Of a stretch of 64,000 nt of DNA, positions 1 through 12,568 are shown in pieces. The position numbers and the translations under genes were made by a program. Source of the stretch: Cyclina sinensis (taxonomy: Eukaryota; Mollusca; Bivalvia; Venerida; Veneridae); assembly GCA_012932295.1 (NCBI GenBank), contig JAAONU010000006.1, positions 17,438,904 through 17,502,903 of the forward strand. Reading direction: 5' to 3'. The notes beneath the pieces were generated by a model. It worked only from the letters and a program-made list of their open reading frames with translations. It was not told the DNA's origin and did not search any database. The stretch's first letter is position 1, and each line of letters opens with the position of its first letter.

Positions 1-1858
1 TGCACAAGTATAACGAGGTCGTAGCCTGCACAAGTATTACGAGGTCGTGGCCTGCACAAGTATTACGAGGTCGTGGCCTGCACAAGTATAACGAGGTCGT
101 GGCCTGCACAAGTATAACGAGGTCGTGGCCTGCACAAGTATAACGAGGTCGTGGCCTGCACAAGTATAACGAGGTCGTGGCCTGCACAAGTATAACGACG
201 ACGTGGCCTGCACAAGTAAAACGAGGTCGTAGCCTGCACAAGTATTACGAGGTGGTGGCCTGCACAAGTATTACGAGGTGGTGGCCTGCACAAGTATTAC
301 GAGGTCGTGGCCTGCACAAGTATAACGACGTCGTGGCCTGCACAAGTATAACGAGGTCGTAGCCTGCACAAGTTTTACGAGGTCGTGGCCTGCACAAATA
401 TAACGAGGTCGTAGCCTGCACAAGTATTACGAGGTCGTGGCCTGCACAAGTATTACGAGGTGGTGGCCTGCACAAGTATTACGAGGTCGTGGCCTGCACA
501 AGTATAACGAGGTCGTGGCCTGCACAAGTATAACGAGGTCGTAGCCTGCACAAGTATTACGAGGTCGTGGCCTGCAAAAGTATACCGAGGTCGTTGCCTG
601 CACAAGTATAACGTTGTTGTAGTCTGCACAAGTATTACGAGGTCGTGGCCTGCACAAGTATTACGTGGTCGTGGCCTGCACAAGTATAACGAGGTCGTGG
701 CCTGCACAAGTATAACAAGGTCGTGGCCTGCACAAGTATAGCGAGTTCCTGGCCTGCTTAAGTATTACGAAGTCGTTGCCTGCACAACAAAAAACGAAGC
801 CGTGGCCTGCACAAGTATTACAAGGTCGTGGCCTGCACAAATATAACGAGGTCGTGGCCTGCACAAGCATTACGAGGTCGTGGCCTGCACAAGTATTACG
901 AGGTCGTGGCCTGCACAAGTATTACGAGGTCGTGGCCTGAACAAGTATTACAAGGTCCTGGCCTGCACAAGTATAACGAGATAGTAGCCTGCACAAGTAT
1001 AACAACGTCGTGGCCTGCACAAATATCACGAGGTCGTGGCCTGCACAAGTATTACGAGGTCGAGGCCTGCACAAGTTTTACGAGGTAGTGGCGTGCAAAC
1101 GTATAACGTGGTCGTGGCCTGCACAAGTTTTACGAGGCCCTGGCCTGCACGAGAATTACGAGGTAGTTGCCTGCACAAGTATTACAAGGTCGTGGCCTAC
1201 ACAAGTATTACGACGTCGTGGCCTGCACAGGTATAACGAGGTCGTAGCCTTCACAAGTATTACGAGGTCGTGGCCTGCACAAGTATAACGAGGTCCTGGC
1301 CTGCAAAAGTATTACGAGTAGTGGCCTGCACAAGTATAACAAGGTCGTGGCCTGCACAAATATCACGAGGTCATGGCCTGCACAAGTATTATGAGGTCGA
1401 GGCCTGCACAAGTTTTACGAGGTAGTGGCCTGCAAACGTATAACGTGGTCGTGGCCTGCACGAGTTTTACGAGGCACTGGCCTGCACGAGAATTACGAGG
1501 TAATTGCCTGCACAAGTATTACAAGGTCGTGGCCTACACAAGTATTACGACGTCGTGGCCTGCACAAGTATTACGAGGTCGCTGCCTGCACAAGTATTAC
1601 GAGGCCGAGGCCTGCACAAGTATAACGGGATCGTGGCCTGCACAAGTATTACGAGGTCGAGGCCTGCACAAGTATACCGAGGTCGTGGCCTGCACAAGTA
1701 TAACGAGGTCTTGGCCTGCACAAGTATTACGAGGCCGTGGCCTGCGCAAGTATTACGAGGTCCTGGCCTGCACAAGTTTTGCGAGGTCGTGGTCCTGCAC
1801 AAGTTTTAAGAGGACGTGGCCTGAACAAGTATTACGAAGTCATAGATGCACAAATGTA
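1..1858. repeat. 26-bp satellite / minisatellite array (left end outside the window)
   Basis: About 71 head-to-tail copies of a 26-bp unit (consensus core tgcacaagtattacgagg plus tcgtggcc) run from the first base to about 1858, where the last units decay (tgcacaaatgtaac). Variation is mostly single substitutions: tataac/tattac/ttttac and gtcgtgg/gtagtgg/gtggtgg. Each unit normally carries two CpGs (acgaggtcg). Because 26 is not a multiple of 3, each reading frame cycles through three phases, and most phases contain no stop, which gives long but meaningless open frames. No spacers lie between units, so it is not a CRISPR. The array begins before the window. Confidence 0.97.
1000..1568. repeat. 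Higher-order duplication inside the 26-bp array (about 337-bp offset)
   Basis: The run of variant units at about 1000-1231 is repeated at about 1337-1568 with the same ordered set of rare variants: aaatatcacg, then gtcgaggcc, then gttttacgaggtagtgg, then tgcaaacgtataacgtgg, then tgcacgagaattacgagg, then a gcctacacaag unit. The offset is 337 bp, that is 13 units minus one base. The lost base is explained by the shortened unit near 1315 (acgagtagtgg). This is a segmental duplication of a 13-unit block. Confidence 0.85.
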
Positions 1859-3412
1859 ACAAAATAATTGTCAAGATATACACAAATATGACAAATAAAC
1901 GGCTAAATACCCGTTCAAATATGACGTAAATACAGTCAAAACAAACAGAAATAAATTTATATTACAGTTTTTTATCAGCTGACAAGAACCTTATCGTACT
2001 TCTTAATCTTCGTAATCCAGAGACATGTTCAGACAGTGCAATATAAGATTATATATGCACTAATCCGTACAACAGACTTGAAACAAAATCTTTACATTTA
2101 AGCACATCGGTAGACAGCAGTAAAACTGACGTCATTGCTTATATATTGCAAAATATTTATAGCACTTTTGTGAGTGGGATTATATGGCCCATGGTAAAGA
2201 ATTTTAACAGAAATACATAAACATGTACTAAAAAAAAAGTTATACTATAAATGTAATACTATCGAATCCGCGTTCCCATCCAACAGACAAGAGAATTGGA
2301 GACCAGCCACATAGCTCCACTCCTTTCAAGATATGCATGTCACATTGGTGATATTTTGTCATCTTAATTATTGAAATGTATCAAAAATTATCAAAAACGT
2401 GTATCGAATTTAGAAAAATGATCCATATTTCAAAATAGGTTCTATTGTTATTTTCGCACGCGACACGAGTCCATCTGATATACCAGGTAAATTGAGCCTC
2501 CCATTTTTTTATTCTTGACTAGCATCACCTGCGTGATTTTAGGGCATTATACAATAATATCAGCATTATATCTTACCTTATCTTAATTATTCAAGAGATT
2601 AGATAAAGAACGACACAAATGTCTAATAATTTAGTTGCAAGTAAGTGTCTCTTGAGTTTAAACCTTTTCATGCTTTATGTGATCTTAAAACAGGAGTTAT
2701 TTGGCATTTCTGTAAAGAGGTTCGTATAGTTATAGTATAACTATAGTTGTGTGATGATGAATATTATATAATCAGGAGGTTGCTAAGAACATTACACTAA
2801 TTAATATAACATCAAAAAGCTAACGAGATATATTATATAATACATATACTGGCGGGGGAAAAAGATAGGCATTTAAGTTATTGGTTTGCATTTCTAATTC
2901 CCTGTAGTTCGTTTTGCAGGGCACAAATATGAGATTTGTTTGCTGTGAACAAACAACTTGCATGACTATTAAACTGTTAATATCATTTACAGAAACTTAA
3001 ATTTGCATTTCTATTTCCCTCTCGATGTGTTAAAATCATTTTACTTTCATTCAAAAGCGAAGCATTCAAACCTAACGCAAGGTATTTTTAGTTATATATT
3101 GTTGTCTCGTTCACGTATAATTCCGGCTTTGTCTGCACTTTTTGTTGTTGTTGTTTTCGCATTTTTTTAATAAGAAAAGCATTCGATAACAAATATCAAA
3201 TAGTTACAGCACCAGCCTTTCCATCGTTCCTTGTTTGTGAATTATCTCATCAGTTTTAAATAACCGAAGGAATTCTGTTTCAGGTAAAATCTGTATAAAA
3301 CTATGATGGAGAAAATAAACTCAAACTTCCTATTTTCAACATAATGACTAGAAAAAAAGCTAATATTTCTTCTCTTTGTCGTAACTAAAGTATTAATTCA
3401 TTTATATTTTCA
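1859..3412. other. AT-rich stretch, no feature supported
   Basis: Between the satellite and the first coding exon I see only AT-rich sequence with short homopolymers and no open frame with coding character. A splice-acceptor-like pyrimidine tract ending in cag lies at about 3400-3412, directly before the next feature. Confidence 0.5.
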
Positions 3413-3427
3413 GCATTTACACGGACG

Positions 3428-3802
3428 ATGGAGGAAGAACACTTTTGTGAACGAACCGAGGAGCAGATACGCAGAAGTGTTTATGGAAATCAAATTACCG
3501 AGGTGCATCTTGGTAACTATGACAACTCTATTACGAGACCAACTGTAGCAAGTGCTCGCAAATCTGTTTTGTGGTCTCGCGAAAGAAAAGTTTACGAAAC
3601 GGCGAGCAGACGACGCCTCGAGGAATTCAAAGACAATCCTTATTTCCGGTTTGAGTATCCGGAGATACCTCGGCACTGGCCCGGCACGTGGGCGGTGATG
3701 TCACAGCAAGAGCTTGACTTCAGCGCGGGTCGACTATCTCGCCCTTCAACCGCCCGCCCAGCGCACAGCACCACTGCACACGTGGATGAGGGGCAAGTTT
3801 AA
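3428..3802 (+). CDS. Uncharacterised 124-residue protein, single or terminal exon
   Basis: An ATG at 3428 opens a 124-codon frame ending with TAA at 3800-3802. I do not recognise the family. The protein is charged and soluble-looking, has no signal peptide or membrane segment, contains an Arg/Glu-rich helical middle (around RKVYETASRRRLEEFKDNP) and ends in a low-complexity Ser/Arg/Pro/Thr/Ala tail with the motif RPSTARP. Coding character is supported by GC and CpG content above the flanks and by unbiased amino-acid use. A pyrimidine tract and AG at 3411-3412 could be a splice acceptor, so this may be the last exon of a spliced gene whose earlier exons are not visible. No AATAAA was found within 500 bp downstream. 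The resemblance to small ciliary or axonemal proteins of molluscs is only an impression. Confidence 0.6.
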   Translation: MEEEHFCERTEEQIRRSVYGNQITEVHLGNYDNSITRPTVASARKSVLWSRERKVYETASRRRLEEFKDNPYFRFEYPEIPRHWPGTWAVMSQQELDFSAGRLSRPSTARPAHSTTAHVDEGQV

Positions 3803-6800
3803 AACCCAAGATGATGTTCCAAGAACTGTTAAAACACCAATGGTCCATATTACATGAATCAAACATATCAGCTGACAATACGACGGTTACATTTTTATTT
3901 ATAAGAAACTGCAGTCAGACGTTATTCTGATTGTGTCTTACATTATTATAAGATGTTATATATTTGTGTCAATATTTGTTTTGTTCTGTTGTAACAACAG
4001 ATAAGCTGTTCATATGAATATTGGTTTTCGTAACTGTTGTCGTTTTTAAATATTTCTAAATCCATTCAAAAGCTATGCACAAAGGCACATGTTCCATATT
4101 TTATATAATATTGGCTTGTACTTATAACGACGAAGACTTCGACGATTCCAAACATACCTGGCCCTTTATTCACACACTAAAATTTAAACACAGTTGTATG
4201 AAGATACAAATAACTGAAAGCCAGGGTAAGAAATGGTGAAATAACTAAGAACATTAGGGGTAGACTGGATATAAAAATGTCATATAAACAAATCGGTGTA
4301 CACCAAGTGAAATGTTTTTATACGGATATGATGTGAAGCTGTTGATCGAGATACAGGTTAAACTGGCATTTCTACAGAAGAGCTGTGACGTAAACGAAAC
4401 AAATGTTTATATAGGCAAAACAGGATGTAACAATAGGTGAAAAATACTTACATGAAATTCTTATGTTAAAAGGTGAAGTGATACAAAACAAGTATTATCT
4501 TCTCACCATGCTTCACCATCCTGAATAGTTTTGAAAACTTGCCACGACTTGACCAATTTGATATGAGAGACGTGCCAAGTTCAGTCTTGCAATATGAAAA
4601 TATTCTGACCAAAGAAAACTCACTTGTCCGGCGTGAGTAAGTCTTCGGTTATAGTCAGATATTGATACTAAGTATAGTGGTTGGTGTGGCATGGTTAAAT
4701 GGAAAAATGTTGGCCAAAATACATTTTAAAATTAAGTAGCTCTAGTTTCACTATTGGAAATAAGCACAAAAACCATGGGGAAATAATACCCTTAAAGAAA
4801 TGTTAGAACAAAATGCAAATGGCTTACAGGCATGGATACATTTCTGTTAGGAAATCTTTTGACAAAGACGTGCTGTTAGATTTGATCGATTATGATCATG
4901 TAATAGTGTTGACAAATATTGAGGAAATTAAGAAATTGTTTAACCATTCTTAGTCTTATGATCAGCAGCCATGTTTTCATGACACTACATAGTTGATTAA
5001 AGTGAAAGCAAATTATTTTACTGTCTCTTAAATCACTGTATGTTGAGGCATACGTTACATACCTCGTGACCATGTTCTTTCTATCGACTACGTATGAGAC
5101 ATAAAACTTGAAAGTAAACAGGAATTCATGATAAGATCCTTCTTTTCCAAGGTATTTTAGCAATTTTTCGCTTTTAAGCGGAGGTACATATACATTTGAA
5201 ACTTTTATCTCGCCATGAACCATACAGTTTGTTTTTTTCATTTTGATGACTGGGTGGAAATTTTCATATTTGTATATTTCAGACAGTTCTTGATTTCATT
5301 TATACAGCTCTAAAATATTTGCAGGGACAGTTAGACTTCTTTAGCATGTCATTATACAGATCTGGCAGAAGTTGAGTTACACCAGAAGTTATGATTTCAT
5401 GTTAGGATAATACAACTTCCGTCAGTGTCACGTGTGTTGGTGGGATAGGAAGGGGTGGGGAGAGTGGTTGGAGCCTGGCAAATGTATATTTTAACTTATT
5501 ATGGTAAGAGGAATTAGGGACACATCATCCAAGCTGTGGGCACTATTTTCCAAAAGTTGCAAAATAAGAGAAGTTCAAATCTGTTTTTCTGACATTTTTT
5601 TTATTTTTTAATACGTGTTCATTATTTTTAGAAAAAAATGAAGCTTACCAGTCATTTATGCTTATAAATATACAAATAATCACTTCTAATCAAACTTTTC
5701 TCCCCTGTAGCATCATTTGGTACGTAGACAGACTTGAATAAGGCAGAGTGCACCTTGATGCTCTGAGAGATTAATTCACACAGTATTCATTTCATACACA
5801 CTGAATTAAGTACTAATAGAATTTCAGCAAACATTCAATTACAGATTTGTTACAAATCAATTTAATACAACTTCATGAAGTTTTTTTTAATCTTTCATAA
5901 TTAGAAAAATAATGATGAAATGCGAACAAATTTAACAGTGTAACACTTATGAATGCTGGAAATCATTATAACATGAAGCATGTGTCCAACTTTAGTCATT
6001 ACCAGAAAAAAAACTGCAACAAAAAGAAAACACTGTCTATGGTAAAAACGAAAGAAAACATGGTGTAAATTCAGAACGTAAATAAAGAAAATTACTGATC
6101 AGCTTAATGAGGAGGTTTCTGCAGTCTACTTACAATCTTACAAGCCAGTCACTGCTTTGTTACTTAATAGGATCTTGACAGGACTATAGGGGAAATGTTT
6201 TATCATTTAAAAACAATAGTATCCTTTAGTCACACTCGAGTTTGGGAAAATTTTTCCAAGATAATTCCTCACATGGTTGCATTAAGCATGATTGAAACAG
6301 CCATTTAAAAGAGCTAAAAGGTATCTGTGAAACACTGAGTTTAAGAACGTCCTATGTTCACAGACAAATAACTGCTATTACTATGCCAGTTTATGGCCTA
6401 AAAATTATTATTATGCAACCTTTTTGAATTGACCAGACAATAAAATGGTAACAGATAAAAAAACAAGAACACACAAACAGATGAGGGAACTAGCTGGAAT
6501 CATTTTCATCAGCTAAAAAGTATTGAAATCAAACCAAGATCTAGCCTTACTATAAACACTGGTAATATAACAACACATACTGAACTGACATTAACAACAT
6601 TACTAACGCTGAAGTACTCTAAATTCACTATCAAATCACAATTACAAAATTAAAATGATAAATAAAATCTGCAGTTGTTATCCCATGCTTTTAAGTTACG
6701 GAATTTATTACATGCACATGTAATCAGGCTAAACCATGAAATAATTCCAATGAAACAAGGATTTCAAATGCTAGACAAGAAATGCAGTGTTTCATTTCAA

Positions 6801-9800
6801 GAATGAATGTAAGCACTAGGGATGACTTTACAGTTGGGGACAGACTTGATGCTAAGTCTATATGTGCCATCTATTTCTAGCACCAAGCTGCATCTATGAG
6901 GGACCAGACTGCTTTTAATAGGCAGTTTTCATTCATATCTAGGGAAGGTCATGACCTCAAACAGCAGACAATAAAATTTGTGCACTAAAACTTTGTGCGA
7001 GAGGTAAGGAGAGAGGGTCTAGAAATTTGCAAAATATAATTTATGTTTGATTTGCTCTAGTTTTCAGGGTAACTGGTTGAAAAATCCAAGTGCAGAGAGT
7101 GACTGAAGACAGCAGAGTTTAATCTAGGTTACAACACTGATTTTACTAGGATCAATAAGTGAATTCGTGTGAAATTTGTTATCAGCATTTCTCACTTGGC
7201 AAGCGAGAAAATCTTTCATGCTCTAAAATTAATAACTGACAATTCCATGTCAACTTCAACTTAATATCTCTGACACATTTCTTTACAAACTTGATGTAAT
7301 GCTAGGACTTTCAGTTATTTTATTGATGGCAAGTATGAAGTTTCATGGTGGCCCCAGTTTTAAGCCCCTTAGCATTGCCCTGATTCTTATTTTGTGTAGT
7401 TGTTTAAATGAACACTGAAATTTCGACGACTTATTTTGTATGTGTCCTTATGCACATGAGAAAAAAATATATACGTCTTACAAAATGAGTTACATTACAT
7501 TATACTCAAATAACATTTAGACACATATATAAATGTAATTAGACTTTATAATTATGAGAATTTATAATAACACACTACAAACATATGCAAGTGATATTGC
7601 ATAAACACAATTCTGAGAATGACAGCATGCTAGAAAAAATCTTATGTACAAAAAAACATATATTACATTTTAGGAATATGTACAACAAAAATTAGAATGA
7701 GGGAAAGGAAATTCAATGGAAAATTCTACAAAAAACATAACATGAATCATCACTAGAAATTACATGATATAAATATATTGGATAATGACGTAACAAAAAA
7801 CTAATGATCCAATTCTTCTGATTTCCCACACTTACTTACGTGGCAGATCAGTGAAAGAAAGATCAAATCCCCATTAAACCTTTCACTGTTAAGATCTTGA
7901 TCATTCTATGAAGTATCTGACTATATTTCAACATGGACTAGATCATTTACAGTTCTAAGGGGGTTATATTAAAAATTGATTGACTTCAGGCACACATGAA
8001 TATGGTGATACTGATTAGATCTTGTAGGGATGGTGAAATACTTGCTTTACTTGTGACAGAGTTGCAGACAGGGACTTTTTTGTATGTATTTAATATTTAC
8101 AAAAGTTGAAACATTTTCTCCAAGTTAACAATTCCATACTGTGAACAACAGATTTACTAAAAAGACAGAAGTTTATATAGGTTTATGTTATGAATACTGT
8201 GTAGAAAATCAACAAACAAAAATAGAAACACAACATGCAGTCTTCAGCTTAAATAAACACTGCGCCACATTCGTTTATAAGAATCGAACTTTGAAGCTGC
8301 AGATTAAACTGTTGAAACAAACATTGGAATGAAGTGACACATAATCTATCTACTTAAAAACTACTCTGTAATAATAGAATCTGCAAGAACATGTATTCGC
8401 AGTAAACCGCTGACTGTATACCGGTACTTGTATTGTTGATAAGAGAATGATTAGGGTTGTTTTTATCGTCTTTTTCCTTGACAAATTTTATTATAACAAC
8501 ACAATATGAAGGAATGAATATCATCTACAAATGGAGAAAAATGACAGAAAAAATATTGTCATTAGATAATATTATATTTTCATAAAAAAAAATACATCAA
8601 CATGAAGTTACAACAATGGAAATGAACACAACAGTAGTACATGATATGACAATTGGCAGGAATTGAGGTGCCAAGTGCAAAACCTGTCCCAATGTAAAAA
8701 AAAATGCAGAAACAGGATACATGTGCTCATTATGAGTATCAACATGACAAATAAAGGTTATATATATCAGTCTAATCATGGCTTTATTCTGAAGTTTCTT
8801 CAGTATAGTCTTAAATATTTCACAAGAGATTTCTCTTTTTCTATCTTGTTTTTCTTTGTGTGTTAAATGAACTAAAATGAAAAATATAAGGTTAAGCTCA
8901 GTATAAACCTTTTTAATGTACATGATTTTATTAAAGGGACTTAGGCAAAATATAGTAAAGACAGCTCAAACTACAGCAATGCCTTTGTTCAATCCTGTCC
9001 AAAATAAAAACAAATTTCAGCAGGTAATATCTTGTGTAAAAAAAAAAGACAACATATCTCTGTGTTTAAGCATGGAATGCTTCCACTCAGTTAACATCAG
9101 CATGCATTTCACAGATAAACTAAAGTTTTGACCAAAGAGAATGAATAAGTAAACTACAAATAACCACGAGGATAGGAGAGTAAGTTCAACAATGACTGAC
9201 ATCTTGCCTAAGAAGTTGTTCTTGCTATACAAATCTCAGTTCTGTTACAGATTTGTGTCAAGTAGTATGTTAGACTGTATGGACAAATGTTCTATAAAAA
9301 GCCAGAAATTGACGATGTCTGAATTTGTTACAAACCAGATTTATGAACAAAACAAGTCTGGAATTCTCATTTGATCATGAAAAAGATTTAGGAATGTTAA
9401 GATTCAATCATTAGCGGATCATCTTTATTTAAAAAACATTTTAGTAGTACATATACCATACTATCATTTCACTGTTTTGGACACTATGTAACCTTTTTAT
9501 AGGTATTTCAGCATGATTTGGGATGAGGGCTATAAAATATGGCAACATACAAACAGAAATGCAATTTCTTTCCAGTTCTATTTTGTTGTATAACTATACT
9601 ATATTAAAGTATCTGGACAGCTTAAGTCATGTATCTGAACAATAAATTTTCCTTTGAGCAAATATTGTTACTTCTCTTTGCCATAAATGAAGCATCTTTA
9701 TACATGCAGCCAAGCTTGAATTATATACCAGTACATCCGAAGTAATCAGAATCTAAGTTTAGACTATGTTGGTAATACTGCAGGGCTGGATAGAACTGCT

Positions 9801-9925
9801 ACAACACGTATGCAGTGATATGATAAAAAACTTATTTACAATGAAATTCAAACATACTACCTGTATGTGAAAACACAGACATTTGTGAACATACTGATAA
9901 TTTAAGTAAACCCTCTTTTATGATA
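3803..9925. other. Long AT-rich intergenic stretch, no gene supported
   Basis: About 6 kb with AT-rich composition and only short, random-looking open frames on both strands. The longest, a 121-codon minus-strand frame at 4876-5241, has no recognised motif and no splice context I trust. No RNA gene, tandem array or transposon end was recognised here. Confidence 0.4.
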
Positions 9926-9928
9926 CAT

Positions 9929-10584
9929 TTTATTCATAATGATAAATTAAATAATGAGGTTTATTTCTACTGTTCACTTTAGCTTTAACACACCATTTCA
10001 GCCTGTTCAACTCTCACCCAGCAGTACAGAACAATTCAGCATTACACAAACAGATTCTATAATCTGTACCATTACAAATGGCATTTTAACAGCTGACAAG
10101 ACTTTCCAAGTATGAACTAATAAATAAAGCACTTGATTCACTACTATCAGTCCTTGGTACTTCCAGCATTCAAAGGCTTACAAATTTACACAAGTCTCAT
10201 CAGCCTTTGGAGAAACAGTGGTGACAAGTGGATGGACCCGTTATACCTGCAGTTGTTCGCTTTTCTCCAAAGGGCTTAAGATGACTAAATCTCACACACA
10301 TTTCAACCCATGTACCAGATTCTTCCTTCATACTGTTTGTTTACATTCACAACATTTACAAGTCTGCTAAAACAAATGCCATTACTTTAGGTTTTGTTTC
10401 TACCAGTCAATCCAAGCAGTATGTATCACTCCTACATCCAATGTTATTCCAGTATTTCATACATATAAAAAACACATGCTTTTCCCAAATCAGAGACTTG
10501 TTTCTGTAACTCGGCTTGTAAAGACATTGAAGCGACCAGCACATATTGTAAATGTTTTTGTTTTTTTCGGGTACGGACTGTACA
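9929..10584 (-). other. BRD4: Probable 3' UTR of the BET gene with poly(A) signals
   Basis: Downstream of the BET stop codon (10585-10587 on the minus strand) the sequence is AT-rich and non-coding. Two canonical AATAAA signals lie on the minus strand at 9929-9934 and 9960-9965, giving a 3' UTR of roughly 0.6 kb. An 11-bp inverted pair (cctttggagaa and ttctccaaagg, near 10205 and 10262) could form a hairpin in the transcript. UTR extent is inferred, not shown. Confidence 0.4.
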
Positions 10585-12568
10585 TCACAATTCATCTTCA
10601 AACTTGGCCATAAGTGCACTCTGTTCATTCATATCAATCTGATTGGCAATCTGAAATATGTCATAAAACATACAATTTAATAGTACCAGGAAATACAACC
10701 AGATATGTATAGTTTGAGATACCCTTCATTACAGGCTAAAAATTAATCTTTCCCTTGACTACAGAGCTAAGGCATCTATAAATGTTTTCTCCCCTGTGAA
10801 GGGGCAGTGGTCTGACCCAGGGAATATGACATTTTTCCTTTTTTGAAGTCTAAATCCATACCCTAGAGAAATGACAGTCAAAATCCCCTCAGTGGGAGAT
10901 GTTTTAAATATGAAATAACCTGGGATCTAAAATCTGCCAGTCTATTTCACAGGACTCTGAACCATACTGTCTCTCCAATTCTCTGCTTGGTGCACAACAC
11001 TTAAAACCTTTCCAATTACAGAGTATCTATAAAGACTGCAGAAGAAAGCAAGCAGATAAATGAAGCAAACTTAGAAATCTACTTTTTCCACTTTCTGTTG
11101 TAACCTAGTGCGTAGGAATGATTTTAGGGTAGGAGGACTTGAGCAAATATTTATAAATTTCAAGTATACATACAGCCTGTCTTCGACGTCTTTCCTGTTC
11201 TCTTCTCCTTTCTTTTTCTCTCTCGGCTTTCAACCTCTCGTTATCACGCTGCTGTTCCTTCTCCGACTGTAACTGAGCACTGCGAGCCATCTCCAACGCA
11301 TCCTCTTCTTCCTTCTCCCTGTAAACAAACACATCAAAAGTTATCTCCCTGTAAACAAACTCATCAAAAGTTATCCCCCTGTGAACAAACACATCAAAAG
11401 TTCTCTCCCTGTAAACAAACACATTAAAAGTTATCCCCCTGTAAACAAACACATTAAAAGTTATCTGCCTGTAAACAAACACATCAAAAGTTATCTCACT
11501 GTAAACATACACAACAAAACTTTTCTCTCTCAGTGCACATCTCAATTAGACACATCATAAAAATATTCATTCTAATGAAGTCTAAACCACAAAATACATG
11601 AAGATTTATTTTGGGGGTTTTTCAATAACATTTGAAGAGGATTACCTTAGTTTCATAAAATAATTACTGCTAAACGAAAATAAAGGCTTCACCCTTAATA
11701 ATGAATAAACATGTCTATAAAATTCTATTTCATGCTCCAACACCTTCCAGATGTAAATGTGTCAGTCACTTCACATCATCTTGACATTAGAATAAACACA
11801 ACAGATTATAACTTAGTAACTGGCAAAATTTGAACCCTAAATTCACAGGCAAGAATTTTTCATCTCTCCATCTTCTTTACTCAATGATAACATGTATTTA
11901 CCTTTTTCTTTCATTTTCTTGCCTTATTCTTTCCTTTTCTTCTTTCTCTTTTTGCAGCCTTCTGTACTCCTCTTGTTGTTTCAGGGCCTTTTCCTGCAAG
12001 TGTTATTCAAAACAGTATAAGATACTCAACATGTCTCTTTCAACCCTTTTATATTGATGATAAATTAATCACGGCAAAGGCAACGTCTTTGCTTGTAATT
12101 TTTTTCAAACAGTGCCCGCAAAATATATTTCAGGTAATCTTTTAATGACAATGCAATTAACCAGATACCAACTTTTTTCAGTTAAAGCTTCTAATGTTCA
12201 AGTCTCTACACCCGAGCAGTACAAAAAATGATATATTAAAACCAACTTAATCAATCATGAAAATGAAATTAAAAACCTTTCTCGATTATACTACTATCTG
12301 GAGAGCTATCTTTATAAGAAATATCCATACTATCTCTCAATCCATAGGAACAGTAATGTAAGGCAAAACATTCATAACATGTCATTTTACCTTCAGACTT
12401 ACAGCAGAGAACTTACAGTACAGAACTTACCCTTTTCTCTTTTTCCTGAGCTTGTTTCTTGAAAAGTTCAAAGCTTTTCGTGGACTCCTGTTTCTTTGCA
12501 GAGCTTGGTGCATTATCACTCATTTTTGCCAGACTTGCCCATGAGCCTGTGTTCTTCAGTTTCACATC
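10585..12568 (-). CDS. BRD4: BET C-terminal exons: SWASL motif, charged coiled coil, C-terminal motif
   Basis: Exons 12431-12568, 11902-11993, 11174-11318 and 10585-10650. The first begins [20 protein letters not shown] and continues to [15 protein letters not shown], aligned with the KIKNMGSWASLVQK and SFEQFRRAAREKEER segments of human BRD4. The middle two are a Glu/Lys/Arg coiled coil ([13 protein letters not shown], then [15 protein letters not shown]). The last is [27 protein letters not shown], equivalent to the IDMNFQSDLLSIFEENLF end of BRD4. That motif is the P-TEFb-interacting domain in BRD4, so the product is probably able to bind CDK9/cyclin T. Confidence 0.93.

Noticed and set aside
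1..1858. CRISPR-like array
   Set aside because: The 26-bp units are directly adjacent with no unique spacers, and the genome is eukaryotic.
37..1867. Many overlapping open frames of 61-164 codons with repeated CRPRPRNTCAGHD-like or ACTSITRSWPAQV-like translations
   Set aside because: They are frame-walks through a 26-bp satellite without stops, present on both strands; there is no start context, splice signal or codon bias.
4876..5241. 121-codon minus-strand open frame
   Set aside because: AT-rich, no recognised motif, no convincing splice sites and no neighbouring exons; its length is possible by chance in this composition.
11105..11545. Reading the whole 146-codon minus-strand frame as one exon
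   Set aside because: The lower part runs past the donor at 11173 and the upper part is the 30-bp intronic repeat; the exon is 11174-11318, although upstream acceptors could add ten-residue units.
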